The notes under the pieces: model-generated
Seen by the model: the letters and a program-made list of their open reading frames with translations, nothing else
What the model was told of the DNA's origin: nothing
The model's database searches: none
Made by a program: the position numbers and the translations under genes
Source: Desulfobacula sp.
GTDB lineage: Bacteria; Desulfobacterota; Desulfobacteria; Desulfobacterales; Desulfobacteraceae
DNA: 64,000 nt
Direction: 5' to 3'
Assembly: GCA_023701135.1 (NCBI GenBank)
Contig: JAMPXP010000013.1
Span: 100,457 to 164,456, forward strand
Shown here: positions 45,268 through 53,778 of the stretch, in pieces
Numbering within the stretch: position 1 is the first letter of the stretch
Layout: every line of letters begins with the position of its first letter

Positions 45268-45296
45268 ATAAAATCAATAGGTTACAAGTTTTAATA

Positions 45297-45342
45297 AAAG
45301 CCATCCAGAGGGCCGACGGCCCCCCGGACGGCTTTTTCTTTT
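45297..45342 (+). terminator. Terminator downstream of tRNA-Glu
   Basis: AAAAGCCATCC...GGACGGCTTTTTCTTTTT. Confidence 0.6.
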
Positions 45343-46433
45343 TACTGACCCCCAAATATGGATTTTGGGAGATCATTTTCCCTATCCTCACTATGAGAGC
45401 TGTTTACCGTTAAAGATTCAAGTGCTTTCCGAGCGCTTTCAACACCGAGGCTTTTCAGATATCTGTTTGTTGTTGTCGGGCTCTTATGTCGGAGGATTTC
45501 CTGAATTACAGATAGATTGAATCCCTTGCTATATAGAATGCTTGCTGTCAGATGCCGGATAGCATGAAATCCAAATGGCTTAACCCCTGCTTTTTCACAG
45601 AGTGTTGCCATAAAATGCTGTCGATGTTTAAATGGGCCTCCATAATATTCCGCACAGAAATTTTTGGTTTCTATACAGACAAAAACATATTCACTTTCTA
45701 CCGGACAATTATTTTTCCACCAGGATAATCCATCAAAGAGTTCTTTGACCATGGGGAGCCATTCACATTCAAAGCTTCCATTTTCTCTTTTCCGGGTCCA
45801 CAGTCGAACACGCTTCTTTTCAAAATCAAGATCATTCCATTTCATCCGGAATAATTCGCCACGCCTACAAGCCAGATAAATTAAAGCCTGAAGCATAACC
45901 CGGTCTTGACCATGGGCCTGCTCAAATGCTTTCCAAAAATCTTCTTCTGGTGGGATATACCTTGGGGACCTCTCTTCCGGCATCTTTTGGATGTCAAAAG
46001 GATTGTCCTTGGGTAATGGTGGGTTCATAAACATCATGCCCCAGTTCCAACCGGCTAAAAGATTTTTTCTGTCTTTATTGGAGGCGTATCCGCTTCTCTC
46101 CTTTTTCTGTTCCAAAAGATAAGGTCGAACTAAGGCAGGGGTTAATTTTTCGGCGGCTATATGTGAATCAACCTTTTTAAAAAATCGTTTAAAAGCAAAT
46201 GTTTTTTCCGTATAAGTTTTTTTTACATATCTTTCCTGACAATCATCCAGATAAGCCTCCGCCCAATCAGCTAAACAGATTATGCCGGTCTTCTCTTCCC
46301 ACTCTTCTTCTGACAGCCGAAGGCTGCTTTCCCATGCTATTGCCTCTTTTTTCGTCTTGAACGTTTGTTCCTTTCTCTTCCCATTCTTTTTCACCTGGGC
46401 CTTCCAATTCCCATTCTTCATTTGATATGGCAT
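45342..46433 (-). CDS. int: Tyrosine recombinase/integrase
   Basis: ACRRGELFRMKWNDLD (R), HAIRHLTASILYSKG (HxxR), LRHKSPTTTNRYLK (H...Y). Confidence 0.94.
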   Translation of the reverse strand: MPYQMKNGNWKAQVKKNGKRKEQTFKTKKEAIAWESSLRLSEEEWEEKTGIICLADWAEAYLDDCQERYVKKTYTEKTFAFKRFFKKVDSHIAAEKLTPALVRPYLLEQKKERSGYASNKDRKNLLAGWNWGMMFMNPPLPKDNPFDIQKMPEERSPRYIPPEEDFWKAFEQAHGQDRVMLQALIYLACRRGELFRMKWNDLDFEKKRVRLWTRKRENGSFECEWLPMVKELFDGLSWWKNNCPVESEYVFVCIETKNFCAEYYGGPFKHRQHFMATLCEKAGVKPFGFHAIRHLTASILYSKGFNLSVIQEILRHKSPTTTNRYLKSLGVESARKALESLTVNSSHSEDRENDLPKSIFGGQ

Positions 46434-46581
46434 TTAACACTCTCCCTTCAAAAAAGATGTAACGGCTTCCCAAGCGCATTCCACCTAATTTTTTATAATA
46501 TTGTCTTACTGTTTTTTCATTAACACCCAAAAATTCAGCCACTTCTTTAACCTTCAAACTCTTGCCTAGTTCTTTTTCCAT
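46267..46581 (-). CDS. HTH (excisionase-like) DNA-binding protein overlapping int
   Basis: LKVKEVAEFLGVNEKTVRQYYKKLGGMRLGSRYIFFE, MerR/Xis-type HTH. Confidence 0.7.
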   Translation of the reverse strand: MEKELGKSLKVKEVAEFLGVNEKTVRQYYKKLGGMRLGSRYIFFEGRVLNAISNEEWELEGPGEKEWEEKGTNVQDEKRGNSMGKQPSAVRRRVGREDRHNLFS

Positions 46582-46711
46582 AATGATTACGCTCCAAATA
46601 TCTTGATTACCCGGTAGTCATCACCGGCTTTTGGAGACGTCTCTCCTGACACACAAATTTTTTGATTTGGAGTTTGCTTCTGGATTTGAAATGAAACTGA
46701 TCTTTCTGGAT

Positions 46712-46754
46712 AATCAGCCCCGGCCATCCGGGAGGATTGAACCGGGGTTGATTA
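46712..46754. repeat. Intergenic CCCCGGCC hairpin (family member)
   Basis: AATCAGCCCCGGCCATCCgggaGGATTGAACCGGGGTTGATT. Confidence 0.7.
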
Positions 46755-46822
46755 TTTTAAAGGATTATTTGGCAGCCGGTATTAACCTTGGAACCTTGAC
46801 AATCCCAAGATGATTACGTCAC

Positions 46823-46948
46823 TTAAAACGGATCTTTTCTATCCCGATGCCTGATGATATTTTTCACACCGGCCATTTTGGTATTTAAATGGTCAAATTT
46901 AAAGGCCTTCAAGATTTTCCACATTAAAATCCCGTTAGTTACCTTCAT
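46823..46948 (-). CDS. 41-aa basic orphan protein
   Basis: MKVTNGILMWKILKAFKFDHLNTKMAGVKNIIRHRDRKDPF with RBS aaggaga upstream of the internal ATG. Confidence 0.45.
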   Translation of the reverse strand: MKVTNGILMWKILKAFKFDHLNTKMAGVKNIIRHRDRKDPF

Positions 46949-46978
46949 TAGATTTCTCCTTGTTGATAAAATAAATAG

Positions 46979-47016
46979 AAACCCCCGGCCATTCATCATC
47001 GAACAAACGGGGGTTG
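46979..47016. repeat. Intergenic CCCCGGCC hairpin (family member)
   Basis: AAACCCCCGGCCATTCATCATCGAACAAACGGGGGTTG. Confidence 0.65.
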
Positions 47017-47031
47017 AGAAAAATTTAAAAA

Positions 47032-47451
47032 TTATTGGACCAGGCCTTCGCATAAAGCATCTGGGTTTTTAGTTTTCCTGTTTTCCCAGAGTTCTTTATC
47101 AAAGACGATTTCACCTTCAGGGTTTCTGGTGTAGGGCAACAGCACCATTTGAAATCGCTTGGCTTCTTCCACTGTCACGCAAAGACCTTCTGAAAACGGA
47201 AGGCCATCGCCAGGCAGATCACAATCGGAAACCATAGTCACTTGCTTAGCACCTACTTGATTACAGACTCGACGAAGCTCCTCTAAACCAATAATTTTAG
47301 ATTCCGGACTGTCCCAGTACGGTGAAAAGATGATTATCGGTTTTTTCTTGCTCCGAGGCTTAATGAAGTATGTTGGATTAATGGTTTCGTTTTTTAAAAG
47401 TATTGTTTTTGATATTTTCAATAATTTTTTCATATAATTTTTATTAATCAT
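47032..47451 (-). CDS. Hypothetical protein
   Basis: 139-aa ORF with RBS aaggag upstream. Confidence 0.6.
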   Translation of the reverse strand: MINKNYMKKLLKISKTILLKNETINPTYFIKPRSKKKPIIIFSPYWDSPESKIIGLEELRRVCNQVGAKQVTMVSDCDLPGDGLPFSEGLCVTVEEAKRFQMVLLPYTRNPEGEIVFDKELWENRKTKNPDALCEGLVQ

Positions 47452-47486
47452 TGAATTTTACTCCTTATTAAAGGTTTAAATAAAAA

Positions 47487-47521
47487 AACCCCGGCCATCC
47501 ACCTTGGATGAAACCGGGGTT
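47487..47521. terminator. Intergenic CCCCGGCC hairpin (family member)
   Basis: AACCCCGGCCATCCAccttGGATGAAACCGGGGTT; T-run on the minus strand. Confidence 0.75.
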
Positions 47522-47529
47522 AAAATTTG

Positions 47530-48018
47530 TTAAATTAAAGAATAGTTATTAATACACTGATCGGATACTACTTCACCATGTACGGTGAAGACGCCCATAA
47601 AACCAAGTCCTGGCTCATCATATTTAAGTGTAAAGTAAAGATCCGGGTATTCCAGTGCGGCCGCTTTTATCCATTCAACTGGTGGAGCCCATGCAGATTC
47701 AAATAGATATATTGCAAAACCAGGTCCAAAAGCATCCAGCCTGGCATCTACATCCCACTTGGTTCCCCAGTTTGAAACAGCCCAATCGTACCAATCTGTG
47801 TGGCCATACTTCTTTTTCAATTCCACACATTCATCAGGTGATGAATCCCTGTTTGGCGAAGGCAATTCTGATAGTTCCGCAGGGCAAGGCAATAGCTTTT
47901 CAAATGACAAATCTGTATTTTCTTCAGGGTTTTTGACTCGCTCAACAAAATTTTTTAACTGTTCTTCATTTTCTGTCGTAATAATCAATTTATTTTCACA
48001 CCAATTTGGCATAAACAC
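47530..48018 (-). CDS. DUF1281/Api92-like ferredoxin-fold protein
   Basis: MPNWCENKLIITTENEEQLKNFV...WYDWAVSNWGTKWDVDA. Confidence 0.8.
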   Translation of the reverse strand: MFMPNWCENKLIITTENEEQLKNFVERVKNPEENTDLSFEKLLPCPAELSELPSPNRDSSPDECVELKKKYGHTDWYDWAVSNWGTKWDVDARLDAFGPGFAIYLFESAWAPPVEWIKAAALEYPDLYFTLKYDEPGLGFMGVFTVHGEVVSDQCINNYSLI

Positions 48019-48147
48019 TCCTTATTAAAGGTTTAAATAAAAAAACCCCGGCCGTCCACAATGGACGGAATCCGAGGCTCTAAAAACGTTACAGCTCTTG
48101 AAATTTATTTTCCTATAGGCATCACCCCCTTCAAACGCTCCGAATTA

Positions 48148-48333
48148 TCAATTAATTTTCATTCGTTTCTGGTTGCTTTCCCAGAAGACGATGATCTTTT
48201 CCAAATCCCTTGTCGAAATCTCATAAATATCCACAAGGTGTTCCGCCTTCCTTCTGATATCTCCTTTTCCGATCTGATCCATTGAATCCAAAAAAACCAA
48301 ACTATTCCTGATTATTTCTCCTGAAAGAGTCAT
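48148..48333 (-). CDS. Small orphan protein
   Basis: 61 aa, RBS agagga upstream; decayed second copy at 49251-49460. Confidence 0.5.
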   Translation of the reverse strand: MTLSGEIIRNSLVFLDSMDQIGKGDIRRKAEHLVDIYEISTRDLEKIIVFWESNQKRMKIN

Positions 48334-48456
48334 GTATGATTTCCTCTATAAATTAAAAGCCCCACTGAAAAACCAGCAGGGCGAAATTAAAATTGTTATT
48401 GACTCAAAAAAATGAAAAGGCCTCCGGGTTAAACCTGGGGGCATTCTGAAAATATT

Positions 48457-49119
48457 CTATTCTGGATCGACTATAAAATCAAAGCGCTCACCAATACCTT
48501 GATTGATGAAATTAAACGCAGAAACGATATCTTTAAAATGTTTATAAGGATCATCATAAAAAAGCCGAATCTGGTAATCACAAATTTTAATTCCGTTAAC
48601 AAGCTGAACTACATCCCTATATTGTGATAAACCCTCCAGAACCCCATTTTCGGGCAAAGTTTCGCTACGAATCTGTATAAATTCCCTAAAAAATGCAAAA
48701 AAATCGTTTGTAGAATCCATGAGTCTGCTAGTCACATATAGGCCCAGAGGATTTTCAGGATCTATTTGCCTTGAAAAAATATTCCCTCTGCCAAACCAAG
48801 CATCTTCATATAAATCATAGCGAATTTGATGGGGCGGAATACCATTCTTCAGATTGTTTATAAACACATAAGGACAAATTCTGATTTCATATTCACAACC
48901 CTTGACGATAACCGACTCTTCATCATAGTAGACAATGGGAAAAATACAAAAGTCATCCAATATGGAACTGAATGTCATGTACTCGCTACAAGTTGTAATA
49001 TAATTATTTCCTACCCTTGGTTCTCTAATCAATCTGTAATGTTTTTCGTGGTCAAGAATATTTTGAGAGTTTTCTTTTTTAAAATGTATTTGCTTCTTTG
49101 AATTTATCATGGATATCAT
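48457..49119 (-). CDS. Hypothetical protein
   Basis: 220-aa ORF, RBS aaaggatg upstream. Confidence 0.6.
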   Translation of the reverse strand: MISMINSKKQIHFKKENSQNILDHEKHYRLIREPRVGNNYITTCSEYMTFSSILDDFCIFPIVYYDEESVIVKGCEYEIRICPYVFINNLKNGIPPHQIRYDLYEDAWFGRGNIFSRQIDPENPLGLYVTSRLMDSTNDFFAFFREFIQIRSETLPENGVLEGLSQYRDVVQLVNGIKICDYQIRLFYDDPYKHFKDIVSAFNFINQGIGERFDFIVDPE

Positions 49120-49871
49120 CCTTTCTTAATTTATTCGTTCGTTTGTTTTAATAAAAATTTGGTTGGTGAAGAAGAGAACAAAGTCCTTATCCTTTAGGGG
49201 AAGGGGCTAATGCAGTATTGGGGAGGAAGAACCTTTTTGTTTTAATAAAAAATAAGAAACCCCGGCCGTCCACAATGGACAGAATCCGAGGCTCTAACAA
49301 GTTTACAACTCCTGAAATTTATTTTTCTATACGCATCGCCCCTTTCAAAAACTCTGAATTTATCAATTGATTTTCATTCCTTCCTGGTTGCTTTCGGATT
49401 TCCAAAAATTAAAAAGCCCCACTGGAAAACCAGCAGGGCCGCATTAAAATTGTTATTGAAAAGAGGCTTTCTTTCCTCCCCTCTTCATTATTTTCTTTTT
49501 TGATATTTCAGGGTTTCTAATCCTCCCTGATTGATTTTTTTCTCTCGCTCCATGGAGTGGAATAAGGATGCGGCAAAAGTAACATCTCTACACGTCGAAT
49601 TTTAGGCCTTAAATTGAGTTTTCATTTAGCTATCCATTCCTATAGAAACAAGACAAATATCTCTTCAAACTAAAATTTATAGCCTTAAAATTGATATTTT
49701 GAGTAAGTTTTGAATACGAAATTGATATTTTATATCTTATCCTGTAGAGGAAGGGGATAATCGAGTATTGGGGAGGAAGAACCTTTTTTCCCTTACACAA
49801 AAAATAACACTTAAAAAACACTTTTTTGATCAGTGCTTTTCAGTTTTCATTTTTTTAGTTTAAAAGTATTT

Positions 49872-50125
49872 GGTCACCATAGTCCTTATAAAGTCCTCGA
49901 TACTCTAAAACTGAAACCCTTGGTACTGTAGTCTTGGTCCTCGTAGTCACCATGGTCACCATAAATTTAGTATTTTAAATATTCCTATCTCTCCAATACT
50001 AAAATACTATCCAAAACAAATTCTTTAAAATTATGATGACTTCGAGGACCATGGTGACCAAGCCTTTATAGTAGGGCTTCTTGAAACTACGCCATGGTGA
50101 CCTAATCGAATTTATCGAGGACCAT
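49872..50125. other. Candidate replication origin: iterons in dyad symmetry around an AT-rich core
   Basis: GGTCACCAT at 49872, 49954 (GTCACCAT at 49946); ATGGTGACC at 50051, 50094; TGGTCCTCG 49935 versus CGAGGACCA 50043, 50116; AT-rich core with TAGTATTTTA/TAAAATACTA. Confidence 0.6.
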
Positions 50126-52154
50126 TTTCCCAGTCTATTAATCCCTCCATACGGACAAGGTTTTCATACTGCCGCCTGCATTCTTCAAGAGATGGAAAGC
50201 GATATACATTGATCCGGCTCCCGTTTCTGTTGATTTTTACTTTGTCTATGCCTTTACAGAACTTACCTATTCCTCTGCCGAGCAACTGGGGTGTTAAAGG
50301 AAAGCGTTCTTTCAGGTTGCTGGAGAATTGAAGATATTCCCCATAAAGGGACTGACATTCAATCTCCCCTGTCCATCCTTCCTGACCCGAGGACAAGGTT
50401 CCGTCTTCAAGCCTTTCCATCCAGAACTTCCCGGCAACATCCATGGTGTTTCTGATTTGATCCAACAAAGCATCCGTTTTGGGAGCTTGCCTCAAATCTT
50501 CCATTGTGTATGACCATTCGAGAAGATCATAGAGCATGGCCTCATAGCCACCATTTTTCATTTGATTTACAATGGCTTTGAAATATTGATGGTCCTGTTG
50601 GTGTGAGTTGGAAACATCGGTAACGTAAAATCGCCTTTCATCTACCCCGGCAGGTATGACCCAGTCGTTATTTGACGCGATGATAATGTTCATACAGTTC
50701 CTGACGGTAATAGCATCCTTTCCCTTCTGTTCAATCACAAGTCGGGGCTCGGTGATCATATTTTTGATGGCCCCCTCACTCTGTTTATCACCTGCCCAGA
50801 AACCTTCATCGGCAAAAACCAGCACCTTGTTTTTAAGATGATGATTGAATCGGCCTAGAAGATGACTTTGTTGAGCAAGCTGGATGTAATGCTGACCGAA
50901 CAAATACCCGAAGCAATTCACAAATATGCCTTTTCCTGTCCCGCGTCCTCCACGCAGCACAATGGATGTTCCCGGTTTTTCACCGCCTGGGTCCTGAACT
51001 ATCCTTGCCATCCAACTCATGACCCAACCGTAGTGATTTTCACTACGGTTCGTGATGATATTGAAGATGTGATCACGGAATAGGGACCAGTCCCCTTTGA
51101 CCGGTTTAATCGGGAAGCCTGTCCAGAGATTATAATATTCCGGTAATTTTTTTCCAGGTTCAAAAACGACTCCTTTGTATTGCCTTCTGTCCGGAGATTT
51201 AAGCCAGTAATCAGCGGTATTGATTTCTCGCTTAGCATCATTGGGGTCCATAACCATTTTGTTCGCAAAATACTTCCGCAGATCCGTATCAGAAGTGAAT
51301 TCCAGCTCGATATTTTCTGATTCAGGGTTCTTGGTTTCTTTAAGAATGAGACATCTACCGCCAACCCAGGTAATGGCATACTGAGAATTAAATTGTTCAA
51401 TAATCTGGTCATAAATGTTGCCTGCTTCTTTTTTATTAAGGGTTTCTTGAACCGCTCGATATCCATCCGCTTCTTTTGCGTACTGGTTAAAAAGGTCATT
51501 GAAATCTGAATTTACCGGGCATAATACACATTCTATGCCCAACTCCTCTGCTGCCTCCATTGCAGATTTTTTACCGCTGTTATGGCCGGTTTTTTTTTCT
51601 GTTTCAATGTCATTATCGGCGGCTATGATTATGCGTTTGTTAGGGAAACGATCCTTGAGCTTGGCGCAAACCGCCTTGATATTACCGGAAGAAAAAGCTA
51701 TTACAACAGGGATTTCAACTGCCTCAAAAACCGTTGCCCCGGTTGCAAAGCCTTCAACAACATAAATTAAATCAGTATCCGTCAGATGACCCATGGAATG
51801 GAAACACCCAGAAACCGAGCCGCCGGGGTGAAAACTTTTCTTCCCCTCAACATCGATGTATTGAACTGACACCGGATTGTCCTCATGGTCCCCGAAGTCA
51901 CTATAAATCGGAACTATCAAACGATTATAATTCTCTCTGATGCCAAACGCTTTGATCCTCTTTTTAATCAAATAAGGGTTATCGGGTTTTGCTTCGTAAG
52001 CCATTTTCCAGATTTCAGAGGCCTTTTTACAGGCTGCTGACTGCCTCTCCTTGATTTCTTCAAATTTAATCGGTGGATTTTCATCCCTTTCTTTAACGAT
52101 CATCGGACATACTGCTGAAAACACCTTATTATCTTGCTCTAGCTCAATCTGCAT
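50112..52154 (-). CDS. Toprim-primase/D5-like helicase of phage/plasmid type
   Basis: Toprim-like VVEGFATGATVFEA...RIIIAADND; helicase VLRGGRGTGKGIFVNCFG and VFADEGFWAGDKQSEGAIKNMITEP. Confidence 0.88.
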   Translation of the reverse strand: MQIELEQDNKVFSAVCPMIVKERDENPPIKFEEIKERQSAACKKASEIWKMAYEAKPDNPYLIKKRIKAFGIRENYNRLIVPIYSDFGDHEDNPVSVQYIDVEGKKSFHPGGSVSGCFHSMGHLTDTDLIYVVEGFATGATVFEAVEIPVVIAFSSGNIKAVCAKLKDRFPNKRIIIAADNDIETEKKTGHNSGKKSAMEAAEELGIECVLCPVNSDFNDLFNQYAKEADGYRAVQETLNKKEAGNIYDQIIEQFNSQYAITWVGGRCLILKETKNPESENIELEFTSDTDLRKYFANKMVMDPNDAKREINTADYWLKSPDRRQYKGVVFEPGKKLPEYYNLWTGFPIKPVKGDWSLFRDHIFNIITNRSENHYGWVMSWMARIVQDPGGEKPGTSIVLRGGRGTGKGIFVNCFGYLFGQHYIQLAQQSHLLGRFNHHLKNKVLVFADEGFWAGDKQSEGAIKNMITEPRLVIEQKGKDAITVRNCMNIIIASNNDWVIPAGVDERRFYVTDVSNSHQQDHQYFKAIVNQMKNGGYEAMLYDLLEWSYTMEDLRQAPKTDALLDQIRNTMDVAGKFWMERLEDGTLSSGQEGWTGEIECQSLYGEYLQFSSNLKERFPLTPQLLGRGIGKFCKGIDKVKINRNGSRINVYRFPSLEECRRQYENLVRMEGLIDWENGPR

Positions 52155-52304
52155 AAAAAACTCTCCTTTATGCTTTAGGGATCAGGGCTCTCGTTTAAGC
52201 CGCCCTGATCACGGTTAATATTTTAAGGTCAAAAAACTCCCTCTCCTAACCTCTCAAAAAGATCGTTTTTGACTTTTACAGGGTTTAAATCCCTGCATGC
52301 TTTT

Positions 52305-52336
52305 GGCTGCTTTCTGATGAAGCAGCCTGTTTTTAA
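52305..52336. terminator. Hairpin with T-run upstream of primase gene
   Basis: GGCTGCTTtctgatgAAGCAGCCTGTTTTT. Confidence 0.55.
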
Positions 52337-52929
52337 GGTGTTTTCATTTGATCGCTTTGGTAATAGTATTGTTCATGGTAATGCTTCATAACCCTTCCAA
52401 GCATTCATCCATTTACACAACTCAAATTCTTCACAGCAGTATTGAAAACGTACAGAAGAAAATGGAGTTAAACAGGATTGATGGGTCAGCACTTTGAATA
52501 AAAGATTGGATTTTAAAGGATGTGCGGTTTTGATGGAGATCCTATGGGATTAAATACTATACGCTTTACAATACTATTATTATTCTATGTCATCATCCTC
52601 CTCTCCCCCCCTCCATTTCTATCTTTTTTGATTCTGCTTCCTCGTCCGCCCAGGGGGCCACGGATCATCCAGTCGAAAATCCCCATTTCGTCGAACCAAT
52701 CACACATTTGTTTTTCCCTCTCTGTTATCGAGAACACTCCCCACGCCCGCCACTACTCACCAGTATCCTTTTTGATTGTTCTCTGTGGTTTGATCCCGCA
52801 GTCCTTCTCCAGCCTTATTTTAAAGATTTTACAAAGGCCATGGCTATTATCAATATTTTGACACAAAAATGCTTTAAATGTCCTTATTTTGAAAGGAGCC
52901 GGGTATGATTGTTGTAAAAGATAAATAAG

Positions 52930-53537
52930 GTTTTAATCCTCTCGAATCGAGGAGGTCTTTCAGACTGACAATGGAAACTTCAAGACTCATCAATGCAACA
53001 AGTTTTAATCCTCTCGAATCGAGGAAGTCTTTCAGACTGGCTAAGTGTGGTTTTACTTCATCATTTTCTGATGTTTTAATCCTCTCGAATCGAGGAAGTC
53101 TTTCAGACCGCAGCATACGTAGGTTTAACCTGGGAAAACCTCAAGGTTTTAATCCTCTCGAATCGAGGATGTCTTTCAGACTCGCGGTTATTGCGACACA
53201 AGGGGTAGTGAAGACTATGTTTTAATCCTCTCGAATCGAGGAGGTCTTTCAGAAACAGTTATAGAATTAAAAAATACATGGAATAGTATGTTTTAATCCT
53301 CTCGAATCGAGGAGGTCTTTCAGACACAAAATCCTTCCTAAAACTGTCTGAAGCTGCTATGTTTTAATCCTCTCGAATCGAGGAGGTCTTTCAGACATTT
53401 TCCGATGTCATTGAAGATTACAACCGTGAAGTTTTAATCCTCTCGAATCGAGGAGGTCTTTCAGACCGGATGTCATGGTACATCCACAAGAGGGTTAGAG
53501 CGTTTTAATCCTCTCGAATCGAGGAGGTCTTTCAGAC
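52930..53537 (-). CRISPR. CRISPR array, 9 repeats of 36 nt and 8 spacers of 34-37 nt
   Basis: Repeat GTTTTAATCCTCTCGAATCGAGGAGGTCTTTCAGAC starting at 52930, 53002, 53073, 53146, 53219, 53290, 53361, 53431, 53502; unique spacers; predicted transcription on minus strand (repeat ending GGATTAAAAC). Confidence 0.97.
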
Positions 53538-53778
53538 CCTGGGTACTCAGGAATCTCTCCAGTCAATAATCTTCAAGGCTAATTTTACTGACCTGGTCGA
53601 TTTTCGACCTTCGGAAAAAGATTTCATAGTTTTTTTCCAGGCATTTTTCTTACAACCTTTTGTAATTCTTAAATAATATAAAATTATGGACCTCATGGTC
53701 TCTAAATGTAGGCTCAATCATACCATAAAAGCATTTTAAATAAAGACAGATATGAAATTTTTTGACGCAGCTTTGGGT

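Noticed and set aside
45189-45413. 74-aa ORF over the tRNA
   Set aside because: Spurious translation of tRNA-Glu and its terminator.
46631-46813. 60-aa plus-strand ORF
   Set aside because: Overlaps an intergenic hairpin; no convincing RBS; opposite to the direction of the element's genes.
52520-52861. 113-aa plus-strand ORF before the array
   Set aside because: Lies opposite a decayed minus-strand gene fragment (MCDWFDEMGIFDWMI); low-complexity composition.
52874-53225. ORFs 52874..53116 (-) and 52971..53225 (+)
   Set aside because: They are translations of CRISPR repeats (repeated LKD(F/L)LDSRGLK / FNPLESR(K/M)SFRLA), not genes.
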